From: Camillea tinctor
Taxonomy: Eukaryota > Ascomycota > Sordariomycetes > Xylariales > Xylariaceae
Length of the DNA stretch: 64,000 nucleotides
NCBI GenBank assembly: GCA_022578605.1
Contig: MU394066.1
Location: 496,001 to 560,000 of the forward strand
Direction: 5' to 3'
This document shows, one piece after another, positions 54,190 to 64,000 of this stretch (positions are counted from its first letter, which is position 1; each line of letters opens with the position of its first letter). The notes under the pieces were generated by a model. That model was not told where the DNA came from and did no database searches. It saw only the letters and a list, made by a program, of their open reading frames with translations. The translations under genes and the position numbers were made by a program.

Positions 54190-57100
54190 GATGATCGCGC
54201 GCCTTTCACTTTCTCCTTTTCTATTTATTTGCCTTCCCACTTATAAAATGTGCAAACTCTTCTTATGATTTTCTTGTCTTCTCTCTCATACATTCAACGT
54301 AAAGGGGAAGTCGAGTGAGGAGGATATTAGGTATGTTGTGAAGGAGAAAATGTAAGTCACGGTGAAGTAGTTAAAATAATAAATCCAGAACAAAAATTAT
54401 TATTTAGAAAAAAAAATCCATTACCGGCGCCGGAGCACCAAGCTTCATATAATACTACTAACACATGATCGTGGATTTCGTTTCCGTGGAAAGGGTCCTT
54501 CCCCTTGTCGCTAAATCCATTCTCCGCGTTTCCTCCGACATGGGAGAGAATCGCCTTAGCAGACCCAGAGAGACAACTCGGAAATCTGTGAGCTCAAATG
54601 GGGGAAGAGGGGGAAAATGTTGTATGCATTTCCGATCTGTATCATATGCTGAAAGGTGGAGAGAAAGAAGACGATGTGGGAAGACTAAGGAACTTATGCC
54701 CGCACCCCGCCTCCACACTGAGTGGAGAACTTGACTCGGCCCTAGGTGGGAGATTCGCTGGGAATTGACGTTTTTGGCTGAACGGGTTAGTAGGCGGCGA
54801 GAAGGCCGCGCTATACTTACCCCGAGGTCTTACTACCCCATGCTCTCCGCTTGCTGCGTAGTAGCAGCTCAGTAGCAGCTTGGCGGTCACCTGGGCTAGA
54901 CCTCTCGTTGAGTCTCGGAATGACGTATGTTTTATGTGAAGTCATGTTGGCGAGACGCTGGTTTCTCTAACCAAGGGAGGGTTATTAACAAACAGGAGAT
55001 TCTGTTTGGATCGTAACGTTGAGAGAAGAAAAAACCCCTGTCTATTTAGTGGATGTTTGTGTGCTTAGTTGTGATAACTAGGCCTAGTCATAACAAGGAC
55101 TTCCCGCTCTACGACTACTACATATTGACCTACATGTCTAGTGTCGCATATACCTTTTCCCATTCCGAGGTATATAGCCAGTAGATTGCTAAGTGAGTTG
55201 CTTTTCCTATGAGTGTTAATGGATCGTTCTGGTATGTTCTAGCATACCTCCTCTCTAATGTTTATACACAGTCACAGCGTAGATAAAAAAAAGTGACAAG
55301 AAAATATTGAGCATTTTAACCGATCAGGGCTCGAATGTCCGTAAGAGGGAAGCACGCAGCGAGTATAGCAGAGCAGATACTTTGGAAATATATCTAGACG
55401 CATTTGGAATGACCATTGACAGTTATATTAGGTGCGTTAGTTCTTGGGGATGCTGAAATCGCCCTGGTATTTCTAACTTGGTCTATTCACTCGTCTTATA
55501 CGAAGCCTGGTACGGCTCTAATAGCCAATTACTTACAGGCTGTGAGCTAGTTACGACAAAATAGCACACGATCGACGATTTATGAACTCCCAGTCTTCAT
55601 GACCATGAGAAGGTGACCGTAGATGTAGTTAAACTTGACAGCACAAGAAAGAACTTAGGTTATTGCAGAGTATTGCAAGGATCAGACGTAAGGGAATACT
55701 TAGTAGGTAATCAATATGTGTTCTTGAGCCTCAACATGCAGTGTACCACACTAAGAACATCCCGAGACTCTGAGTTCTCCACCGTCCAATGGAACGGAAG
55801 AGACCCTATAAATACATTATCTTAACAGTCATTTACATACGCTTTGTAAAAATACTATACCTCGTGGTGTATTGCGAGTCACGTGAAGTAGTCTGTTCTC
55901 ACAACAATAGGATATAAAAACTCACTGTCAACCTAGGGTTAGGGTTGGGGTTAAGAATCATATTTGATCCCAAAGACCATATATATTACGAAGGAAACCA
56001 GTTTACAACAAGTTTGAGAGATATTAAATATTCAACATCATTATCGACTTTTGTTTTGTACCTATTTATCTATTTATGTCACCATCTGTTCCACATAACT
56101 CAGCTTGAAGAATTGAACTGACATTTATGACTAACAGCTTAATCTTGAATGAAGTCCTCTTCGTTATAAAGAAGCAGTGATCATGTAAAAACTAAGCTCT
56201 ATTGTCGCCGGAGGTAAATATATCGCTAGAGCTTACACGGTTATGAGGCAATTGATTTAACTCCCAACATTTTCAAACAATAAAGCAACTTTGGAGCAGA
56301 GTTCGGGACCGAGACGGTCGATGAAATTAGATATGAGCAAAGACAACCCAAAGAGACGAGCCGCATATGTAAGTTTAAGGCACAGAAAGTTCCGTCCAAT
56401 TTTCGACTGTGCTCGAGTTATCGATCTAAGTGGGGGCTGAATTCTTCAGACTCCTACTGGATATCCTCAGGATACTGCGGGATGGGGCGCCGGAAACCCT
56501 AGCAGCCCTAGTTAGTTTATCGGGTTTGTGTCTCCGAAGGCCTTTAGTAGAGTTATTTAGATGCGTAAAGAATCTATAGCAACGTATAGCTTTTAGTAGA
56601 TTAGGTATTTAATAACCATCTAGATGGCTAATACCAGAAAAGAGGACCATAAGACTATAACGATGATCAACATAACGGTTCTCTTGGGTTATATATACTT
56701 GCGGCTCTTTCTCCTTACTTGTGCGCAGACATGGGTTGTGAGACACTAGGCAACACAATGAATCTATTGCCCCCATCACCAGGGCAGACACCGAATCTGA
56801 CAGGTAAATTTAACGCCGTGGCTGGGGCAGCCGGTGGTCTCGTCGCGAAATCATCAAATCATCGACGTTCTTTATTAGGTACGGACAGAACTTTATGGTC
56901 AGCCATCCTGCAGCCGTTCTGGGAGCTGAAAAGCCGGCTGCATGGGGGTAGCAAGCCTAAATAGTCAAGAGAAGTCTCTCTGTCTTTACTCGAATAACCG
57001 AGCGCCTATTGTGTTTAATAGGGGATTACATATAATACAGGCCGTCCCTATCCATGACTTGTGCAACAGAAGCTTGAGTATCATGGCATGACAGACAAGT

Positions 57101-57232
57101 ATACTCGATACACACACACTATCGTAACACTTATCCACCTACCTACTCTCGTTAATGAAAACAGGTTGCTCGAAAGACGCCCTAGGGCCACCCGAGAGAG
57201 AAAGCTCGTAGATAACTCCGCATCGAAAGAAA
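54190..57232. other. Spacer with weak frames
   Basis: The promoter of the dehydrogenase (54,190-54,900, with a GC-richer block around 54,500-54,870) and AT-rich DNA. A three-unit telomere-like stretch (TTAGGGTT) lies at 55935-55955. A 77-codon frame from ATG 56731 (MGCETLGNTMNLLPPSPGQ) has balanced composition but no family match. No gene called. Confidence 0.45.
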
Positions 57233-58467
57233 ATGACTCACGAAGCCTTTGCAGTGCTGCTGGCACTGCTGGTCGCGATGGCCCAGCCCAGCCTTGGCAT
57301 GGTGTTTACGAACCAGTTCCAGCAGTGGTATCCGCAGTACGGCTTCATCTTCGAAGAGATCCTGCACACGAACTGCACCGTCCAGTACGCGAAATACCTC
57401 ACCGGCTACCAAAACCAAAGCGACATCGACTGGTTCGGTGGCGGCGGCACCATCTCAGTGCTCACCCAGCCCGTCACGCTATGCATCCTCAACGGCACGT
57501 CCGACTACGTCAAGAGCATCATGGCGAGCGCCCAGGTGCTGCTCGGCGTCATGCCGACGATCCTCGCCCTCATAGGCCCTAGCACGGAGGAACTCGCGCT
57601 CTTGACTGTCGTCGCCCGGCGTCCGCTGCTGGCCCTGCTCCTAGCGCTCGGCTGCCCGAGCGTGTATCTCAGCCGGGCGTTCGAATACCGCGATCCGGAC
57701 GGCTTGCTGCAGGACAGGAAGGACCGGCTGCGGCAGTGGCGGCCCTTCCCGGCCGCACAGTGGACCATATCGTTCTGCGAGTACGCCTTGGCGATTATGG
57801 CGGTGGTCAATACTGCCCTCCTCGACTGGGATCTCGGCATCAAGACCATCTGCTCGTTCCTGTCGGACACAGTCATCGCGCCTACGATCTGGGGCCTGCT
57901 CGCGGTCGCTATTCACATCGTCGGGACCATCACGCTGCGGCTTCGCGTGAGGCGGGAGTACGGACCGAGGGACGCCGGGGAGGGGACTACGTTTACGGAT
58001 TGGTTGTGGAGAACACCCGATCGGCTGAAGGAAATATGTCGCTGGGAGTTCATACCGTCGGTTGCGCAGGGGAGCATCCGGGTGAAAACATTCCCTGAGA
58101 CGAAGACGTTCATCTTCCTGGCCTGGTTCCTGTCGCCGGGCATTATTTGTCACATTATTTTCGGCACCATCCTTATGTCTAGTCTTACGTTTATTGGACC
58201 TAAAGATGCGTTCGGCGTGGTTGGACGATATATGCTTTCGGTTCTGGCCTGCCGCATCATACTGATGTATGAAATTGCGGGGCTACGTGAGGGATATATC
58301 CAGGCGCAGAGGGAGGATGGGCAGGTATTCCAAGTCGGAGAGGCCAAATCTCAGGTACGTTCTAGGTATTGATATTTATTTCCTTTACTTTCCGCTTTAT
58401 TAACCCGTAGCAGGATTCCCTCCGTATGCACGAAACGAAGCCGAAGCCGGTGAATCAGACATGGTAA
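57233..58467 (+). CDS. Polytopic membrane protein, 391 aa, function unknown
   Basis: join(57233..58354,58414..58467). The 59-nt intron (GTACGT to TAGCAG) is phase 0 and adds a short tail (DSLRMHETKPKPVNQTW); unspliced, the frame would stop at 58372. A signal or first membrane segment spans 4-24 (FAVLLALLVAMAQPSLG). A luminal loop has candidate N-glycosylation sites (NCT, NQS, NGT). Membrane segments lie at about 96-114, 122-142, 175-195, 205-235, 292-315 and 322-340. Distinctive motifs are IGPSTEELALLTVVARRPLL and GCPSVYLSRAFEY. I recognise this from an uncharacterised membrane family of ascomycetes and know of no tested function. There are no transporter signature motifs. Confidence 0.75.
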
Positions 58468-60701
58468 GGTATTCTAGCGATGATATCCATCTTGTTACTG
58501 TAATGTGTACTACCATATTGATCAATTCAATATCGATATGTTAATGGAGTCAATGTTGGCGATAACTCCGAGGAGAGAAATTATAGGACGGAATAGATTG
58601 TTCAGCTGATGAATGTACTAGGAATACAGGTAGCAGAGCTATATCGTAGTATTCTCCCTCTCCCTACTTTCTCCGAATGCAAATAAATATAGTTTAGCAT
58701 ATTGCAGTATATGGCACATAATAATAGCTAGTATAATCCTAGTATTCTCCAAAGACTATTTAATGGCCATTACTGAAGGTTTAACTGATTTATTATATTC
58801 CTTCTAAATAGTAAGAAAAGTCAGGCTTACCCTTTTTCTCATCATTTAATGAATGGTTGCTTATTTAACTTGGCGAATAGGGGTATATCAATTAATGGCT
58901 TAACATGCAATCTCTCTCTCAGCATAACACAGACTTGCACTAGGTACGTGCCATAGCTTAACGATCGCTTCTTCGAATTCGGTTACTTCTAACAACTTCA
59001 TGTGGTCCTTCAAGATAGTTCAAAAACAGTGCGGTACACATTAGGGATACCGTAGTTCTAAAGTGTATTCCTTCTAGTAGCAGATTGTTTACATTAAAGC
59101 GTGGTCAACCAATTATGTACAGCACTTTATATACTTGAAAAGAGGGCTATGAAGTTTGTTAACAGTGCCAGTGGGGTAGGCCTCAATCTAAGATGTAACA
59201 AGTGCTCGAGATTGTTTCATAACAAGGCATGATGGAGTCAGGACATAAAACATTTGAATGTGGAGGTTCTATAGACTAAGACCATGGTGGTGGTTACTAG
59301 ATCTAAAGCTGATATAGTCGTTTCCTTTCAAGGGGCTGAATCTTACATTTAGTAAACATATATATACACCCCTAGACAGGTATGTATAATCCCAAAACAC
59401 GGTCAACTTCGAAATATTAACATATTTCGCCGGAAGACAGTAATTGGCAATCGGATCACAACCTTGTGCCTAAAATAACAAAGGATCAGTGGGAAGATGG
59501 AAATATATAATGCTTATGGATTTAAGGAAGACTTCTTCGAGGTTTTTAACGTGACAGAGTTATATTAACTTATAAGTCCTAGTATGTATTACTTCATGTA
59601 TCGTAACACACGATTCTCGGGTCTGCTTATAACTTGGAGGTACCGAAATTTTGAGCCAGTTTCAAGCTCCTTGATTATAGCAAACGAGGTTGTAATAGAA
59701 TCTCTTTTGAGAAAATGCAGTATATTGCATATTCCTATTTAGATCTTCCTTTTTTTTTCTCGTAGCAGACTCTTGTAGGTCATGTTTGAAACCAACCCCC
59801 CCCTGAGTTAGAGTACATGGATGTTGTAATATTGTAAGTTATTTCTATCTTAACTCCTCAGATATGTATTTATTTAGAGGCAAAGAGAAATATATATCGA
59901 CAAAGATGTATTATAGTGGTTGGTACCATGAATACCGTGGTTATTAGACGTTGGAGGCACAAGTGATAACTAGGCTTGATACCCCAGACATAGGTTTTGT
60001 CTATATTCTTTTTTCTCTCCTTGAAGCATGTATTTACCTGGTACCAATTCAGAGCATAAATATCTACGAGAGAGTCTAATATTTATCAGATATCTATCTC
60101 TATTCTAGAATCCCATATACAGACTGTACGCCGGCCCCGTTGGTCAGTAAATGGAGTCAAAGCTCTAACGTATTTTCTGAGGAATTATGTCATAGCTTCT
60201 AAGTAGCATAGTCAATAAAGGAATATCCTATACTATTTCTCGTGACACCGAACTTATACGTATCACGATGCAGTCGAACTTTTATAATAGTCATTGGTGC
60301 CGGCGATTTTGACCGAATGTGGGCAATGCCCAAAGTAGAATGTGGAGTCGAGCTCGGGTTAAACCGCCCCTTATTAGCTAAGTGGGATGCGGAGAATTCA
60401 CGGCCTTGGCTTACGACCAGAGAAAGAATCCACCACACCTTACCTGGCTCTCATGAGAGGCTAGTACTAATAAATGGGTATTTAACTAAGAGGTGAGGTG
60501 ATTCGAGATTCAGAAAGAGGCGGCATTTCATAAAAAGAAAAACAAACAAGTCAATAAACATTGGTGTAGTAGACATCAACTTGATTTACATCTGAATCTA
60601 GACTCTATTATAGTCAAGAGAAGTTTGTTCGACTTATTTATTTATAGATTTCGGAGTGGTTTCGGAGAGAGAGATATATACGCTAGTTACCAACAGCTAT
60701 A
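58468..60701. other. AT-rich spacer
   Basis: Very AT-rich. The exception is a GC-richer island at about 60,290-60,450 with open frames on both strands (plus 60242-60496, minus 60199-60438) and no family motif. It may be a decayed gene or repeat fragment. No RNA gene seen. Confidence 0.45.
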
Positions 60702-61543
60702 ATGGAGGCATTATTCTCACTGAAAGGAGAGACAGCTCTCGTAACAGGCGGCACCAGAGGAATTGGACAGGCCGTTGCGATTGCTCTAGCTGAAGCCGGG
60801 GCCGATATCCTACTGGTCCAGGTATGTGCCATATCGAGAGCCATCAACCACAGCTCTCAACGCCAGCTAACCCCACCCTGCAGCGCAACACCACCGCAAC
60901 AGAAACCAAAACCGCCATCGAGGCCCTAGGCCGCAAAGCGCAGATCTACACCGCGGACCTCTCCTCGGCCGCCGACGTGGCGGCCCTAGTCCCCAAGATC
61001 CTCGCCGACGGGCACTCGATCCGGGTGCTGGTGAACTGCGCGGGGATCCAGATCCGGCACCCGTGCGAAGCCTTCCCGGACGCCGACTTCGCCGCCGTGA
61101 TGCAGGTGAACCTGAACGCGGTGTTTACGGTGTCGCGCGACGTGGGCGCGCACATGCTCTCCCTGCCCCCCTCGGCGGCCACGGGACGCCGCGGCAGCAT
61201 CATCAACTTCGCCAGCCTGCTGACGTTCCAGGGCGGGCTCAACGTGCCTGCCTACGCGGCGTCCAAGGGCGCGGTGGGGCAGCTCACGAAGAGCATGGCT
61301 AACGGATGGAGCGATAAGGGCATCACCGTGAATGCTATCGCGCCCGGGTATATTGAGACGGAGATGAACACCGCGCTGCTGAATGATAAGGAGAGGCTTG
61401 CGAGTATTAGCGCGAGGATCCCGGCGGGGAGGTGGGGTACGCCGGATGATTTCAAGGGCAGCGTGGTGTTCCTCGCGAGTAAGGCGGGTGCGTATGTGAG
61501 CGGGCATACGCTGGTGGTTGATGGGGGTTGGATGGGCCGGTAG
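60702..61543 (+). CDS. Short-chain dehydrogenase/reductase (2-deoxy-D-gluconate 3-dehydrogenase-like)
   Basis: join(60702..60821,60884..61543), 259 aa. The intron is 62 nt (GTATGT, a GCTAAC branch, TGCAG), phase 0. The cofactor motif TGGTRGIG lies at 15-22, NCAG at 91-94, NLN near 116, catalytic Ser151, Tyr164 and Lys168 (YAASK), and PG after the active site. The length and the start [19 protein letters not shown] resemble the KduD/2-deoxy-gluconate dehydrogenase branch of classical SDRs. NAD(H) or NADP(H) preference is not decided. It is convergent with the Ayg1-like hydrolase gene, the stop codons being 317 bp apart, and may act on the same pathway. That is inference. Confidence 0.88.
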
Positions 61544-61860
61544 ATGGGTTAGGGTGATGAGTAGGTAAAGTAAAGCACAAGGAGAAGGGGGAGAGCCGGA
61601 GAGTCGAAAGGGGAAGGGAAGAGCGAAATGGGAAATGGGAAAATTTTGTATATACTGTCATGATCCAAAAATCAACACCCTCATACTACGAACCTCCACA
61701 AAACGGCAAAACATTCAACATATATCAATGATCGTTATTTGTATAACCTATGTGTATGTACCCCCCTTGCTAACCTTTTGCCAGAGCAATCCCATTCTAC
61801 GTTTTTCTTTTGGAAATGACTCTATGAAAACTGGACGATTGAACAAAAACAAGAAAGGCA
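61544..61860. other. Convergent 3' spacer between SDR and hydrolase
   Basis: Purine-rich just after the SDR stop, then AT-rich. Both genes must terminate here. No gene seen. Confidence 0.55.
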
Positions 61861-63326
61861 TTAGGATACAAGCTGAGGAGAAGTCATCACCTCTTCCATC
61901 CAGGGATAGACGGACGCATTCGCCAGCGGATAGCCCATGTGCGGCGCCCCTGGGAAGAACCGCGCTTCCTTGGGGGTGCCGTAGTTGAAGAGCATCATCG
62001 AATCCTCGATCGGCATGAGTCCATCAAGCGTACCCTATTTTAGTTAGAATTAGATTTCTCATAATAGATTCATAAAAGGGGGGGGGGCGGAGAGAGAGAA
62101 ACAGAGAAATGCAGCTCACTCACATTAACTAACAAAAGCCTCGTACAAGGCAAATCTAGAATCCCCAGCTCAAGCAGCGAAAACTTCCTCTGCACACCAT
62201 CCTTGTACTCCTCCACGGAGCCAAACCCATGCTTCCTCGCCATCGCCGGCGCAATCGCAAACGGGTGCTCATGCCCATCCGCGCGCTCCATCCAGCCCCT
62301 ATCATACGAATAGTGGCACCCCGCGCCCTGCGCCACCGCACCGCGCAGACTCCGCCGGTGCGTGTGCGCCGCGCGCACAGCGTAGTACCCGCCCGACCCC
62401 AACCCCCAGCACAACACGCTATCCATGGCAAATCTCCCGTCGGCGCGCATCCACGCAAACACGCTGTCCCAGAGGCGGTCGGGGGACGCCGGATCCGCCG
62501 GATCGGCGGGGCAGTCGGCGGTGCCCGGGATCTCGAGGACGAGCGCGGCCCAGCCGCGCGACAGGAACTCGGCGCAGCGGGACGTGTGGTCGGGGCGGTA
62601 GGCGTCGAGGCCGGTGAGGAGGATGACGGCGGGGCACTTGTCTTGCGCGGGTTTGGCGGAAGAAGAAGCAGATGGGGAGGTGGAAGAAGAGGGGGAGGGG
62701 GAAGATGGGGGCACGCGCACGTACGCCGGGATCTCGCCCCGATCGCGCCCCTGCGCGTGCACGTGCGGGATGCGGATGTCCTCGAGCGGCGCGCGCCACG
62801 CGCGGCCCGCCTTGGCGTACACGCGCTTCTGGCGCTCCCAGGCGTCCCACTTGACGGGGCAGGAGACGTCGGGGAAGCCGCAGACGTAGGGGAGGCGGGC
62901 GATGCGCAGGACGGCGGCGGCGCGGAGGTACAGGCCCGTGGCCTCGTCTCGCCCGTCCTCCTCTTTTCTCCGCGCCGCGGCCTCGTCCCCGCGCGCCTCG
63001 AGCGCCGCCGCTACGGGCAGGAACGCGCGCGTGTACGCCGGGTCGTCGCCGTGGACCGCCTCGCCCTGCGCGATCAGCGCCGCGAACACCGGCGCGAAGT
63101 CCTCGTACGCGCCGTCGTGGAAGGGGCACGCGCCTTTGCGGCACGCGGCCTCCCACTTGGTTTCCCAGAGGGCCTGCAGCGAGGCGTGGTGCGGCATGCG
63201 GCGCTCGAAGGCGTCGGTGCCCATGAGCCAGTGGCGCGGGGAGGAGGGCGCATCTTGGTCCGGGTCCGGGTCCCGGTCGGGGGACTTGGCGTTGGCGGTG
63301 TCGATGTTGATATGGTGGGGTGCCAT
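61861..63326 (-). CDS. Ayg1-like alpha/beta hydrolase (polyketide-shortening type family)
   Basis: complement(join(61861..62034,62124..63326)), 458 aa. The 89-nt intron (GTGAGT to AATAG, phase 0) restores the essential C-terminal part. The N-terminal cap (HWLMGTDAFERRMPHHASL, LWETKWEAACRKG, PFHDGAYEDFAPVF) is the hallmark of the fungal Ayg1 group, whose founding member shortens a heptaketide in melanin synthesis. The hydrolase core has PAVILLTGLDAYR. The likely triad is Ser311 (GLGSGGYYAV), Asp405 (GTLDGLMPIEDSM) and His433 (GAPHMGYP). There is a Ser/Pro insert near 235-255. ATG 63326 is chosen because upstream codons are a purine/pyrimidine leader. No polyketide synthase lies in the window, so a pigment role is not shown. 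Confidence 0.85.
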
Positions 63327-63414
63327 GATTTTTTCTTCTTCTTTTCTTTTAACTGGGGGAAGGGGAAAGGGAAAGAGGGTAATAAAAAGGGGAGGGGGGT
63401 GATGGGGCAATAGG
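63327..63414. other. Short leader region
   Basis: A purine-rich plus strand upstream of the hydrolase start and just past the stop of the next minus-strand gene. The two genes are tandem on the minus strand with under 90 bp between them. Confidence 0.5.
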
Positions 63415-63910
63415 TTAGAGATGGTATGGAGGATACGGGGAAGAAGAAGAACAAGAGAGGCCCGATGATAGATCGGGATCGTCGCTGTCGATCCAGACGA
63501 ACTCCGAGTCGACGGACACGGAGATGGAGACGAAGCCGCTTTGGACTGCGTAGGTGGGCCGGCAGCCGAGGCGGGATCGCTGGACTCGGCCGCTGCGCTT
63601 GCGGATCACGACGCGCTGCGTTGTGTACCAATTACTCTTCTCATGTATTCTGAGGGAGGGGAGAGAGAGCAAGGAGGTTTTGCGTATTAGCCTGTTTCTC
63701 TCCTTTTTTTTCTTGGAGTAATAAGTCTGATAGGGTAGGATAGGATAGGTAAGTGACGATAATGATGGTATTCCTCTGGCGAAAATAGAAATATGGACCC
63801 TGGATAATCTGCGTGCGGGAAAGCAGACAGGGCTAAAAATAGGTATGAGGCATAAAATCAAATAGAATAAAAATAGGGAAATGGGGGATAGCTGCCGGAC
63901 TCGAGTCACC
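63415..63910 (-). CDS. 3' end of a gene running off the right edge, function unknown
   Basis: The last exon is complement(63415..63649), preceded by a 260-nt intron (63650..63909: donor GTGACT, branch GGCTAATAC, a strong pyrimidine tract, acceptor CTCAG). The penultimate exon ends at 63910 and reads FRLVDGNRHRLD. The join makes RIHEKSNWYTTQRVVIRK, in phase, then SGRVQRSRLGCRPTYAV and SVDSEFVWIDSDD, ending Ser/Pro-rich. The left boundary of the penultimate exon is unresolved because an in-frame stop at 63981-63983 must lie in another intron, with candidate acceptors at CCTAG (63949) and TCTAG (63938). No family is recognised, but the splice agreement makes it credible. Confidence 0.5.
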
Positions 63911-64000
63911 TGTCCAGACGATGCCGGTTACCGTCCACTAGACGAAAGCTAGGATTCCCATTCCAGATGTCCCTTCTCCCTTAGCCCATTCGGAAGCATG

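Noticed and set aside
55935..55955. Short TTAGGG-like stretch as an interstitial telomere
   Set aside because: Only about three imperfect units, too short to separate from chance.
57249..57575. Alternative Ser/Arg-rich plus frame within the membrane protein gene
   Set aside because: The overlapping frame has a signal sequence, membrane segments and a matching 3' intron. This one is a frame-shifted shadow.
62229..63413. 394-codon plus frame over the hydrolase
   Set aside because: Very GC-rich DNA leaves the reverse strand open. The minus strand has complete Ayg1-type motifs and a sensible intron.
63886..63953. tRNA-like sequence on the minus strand (TCGTCTAGTGG followed by a B-box-like GACTCGAGTCC)
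   Set aside because: No 5-bp anticodon stem with a 7-base loop can be drawn, and the region is better explained as the end of a coding exon and its GT donor.
1..64000. CRISPR arrays, rRNA operons, bacterial operon signals
   Set aside because: None seen. The sequence is eukaryotic nuclear DNA with spliceosomal introns.

Overview
The window is nuclear DNA of a filamentous ascomycete (Pezizomycotina, most likely a Sordariomycete). Genes carry short introns of about 43-260 nt with GTRNGT donors, CTAAY branch points and YAG acceptors. A Sed5-type Golgi syntaxin, a GH1 beta-glucosidase, an Ayg1-type hydrolase and large Gln/Pro/Ser-rich filamentous-fungal proteins are all present. TACCTAGGTA-type runs are scattered through the spacers.

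The left part (1 to about 26,500) is gene-poor, AT-rich and full of degenerate repeats. It holds at least seven copies of a ~80-130 bp CTGTCA-ended MITE-like repeat, a hairpin-rich repeat in three places, a ~780 bp element with ~150 bp inverted ends, and a 75 bp repeat inverted on either side of a kinase gene. Its genes are small or accessory: a conserved 153-aa protein, a 140-aa two-exon protein, a protein with a STAND-type (SesA-like) N-terminus and two HET-s-like repeats, a lineage-expanded 637-aa protein, an FHA plus Ser/Thr kinase protein, a secreted TIM-barrel-like protein and the GH1 enzyme.

The middle (27,600 to 50,060) looks like core genome: an aldo-keto reductase, SED5, and two long disordered proteins (1025 and about 2466 aa) on the + strand, separated by long spacers with pyrimidine-rich leaders.

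The right part (51,000 to 64,000) has a decayed NLR (NACHT/ankyrin) remnant, then a set of metabolic genes: a zinc polyol dehydrogenase, a polytopic membrane protein, a short-chain dehydrogenase convergent with an Ayg1-like alpha/beta hydrolase, and the last exons of a gene running off the right edge. No PKS, NRPS or terpene synthase backbone and no pathway transcription factor is visible, so a biosynthetic cluster is not established.

The strongest leads are the candidate amyloid-signalling repeats at 8114-8221, the kinase gene bracketed by inverted repeats (16,703-20,270), and the MITE lying just upstream of the beta-glucosidase start. Exon joins given here were worked out by hand from splice signals and reading phase. 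Family assignments come from motif recognition, not from a database search.
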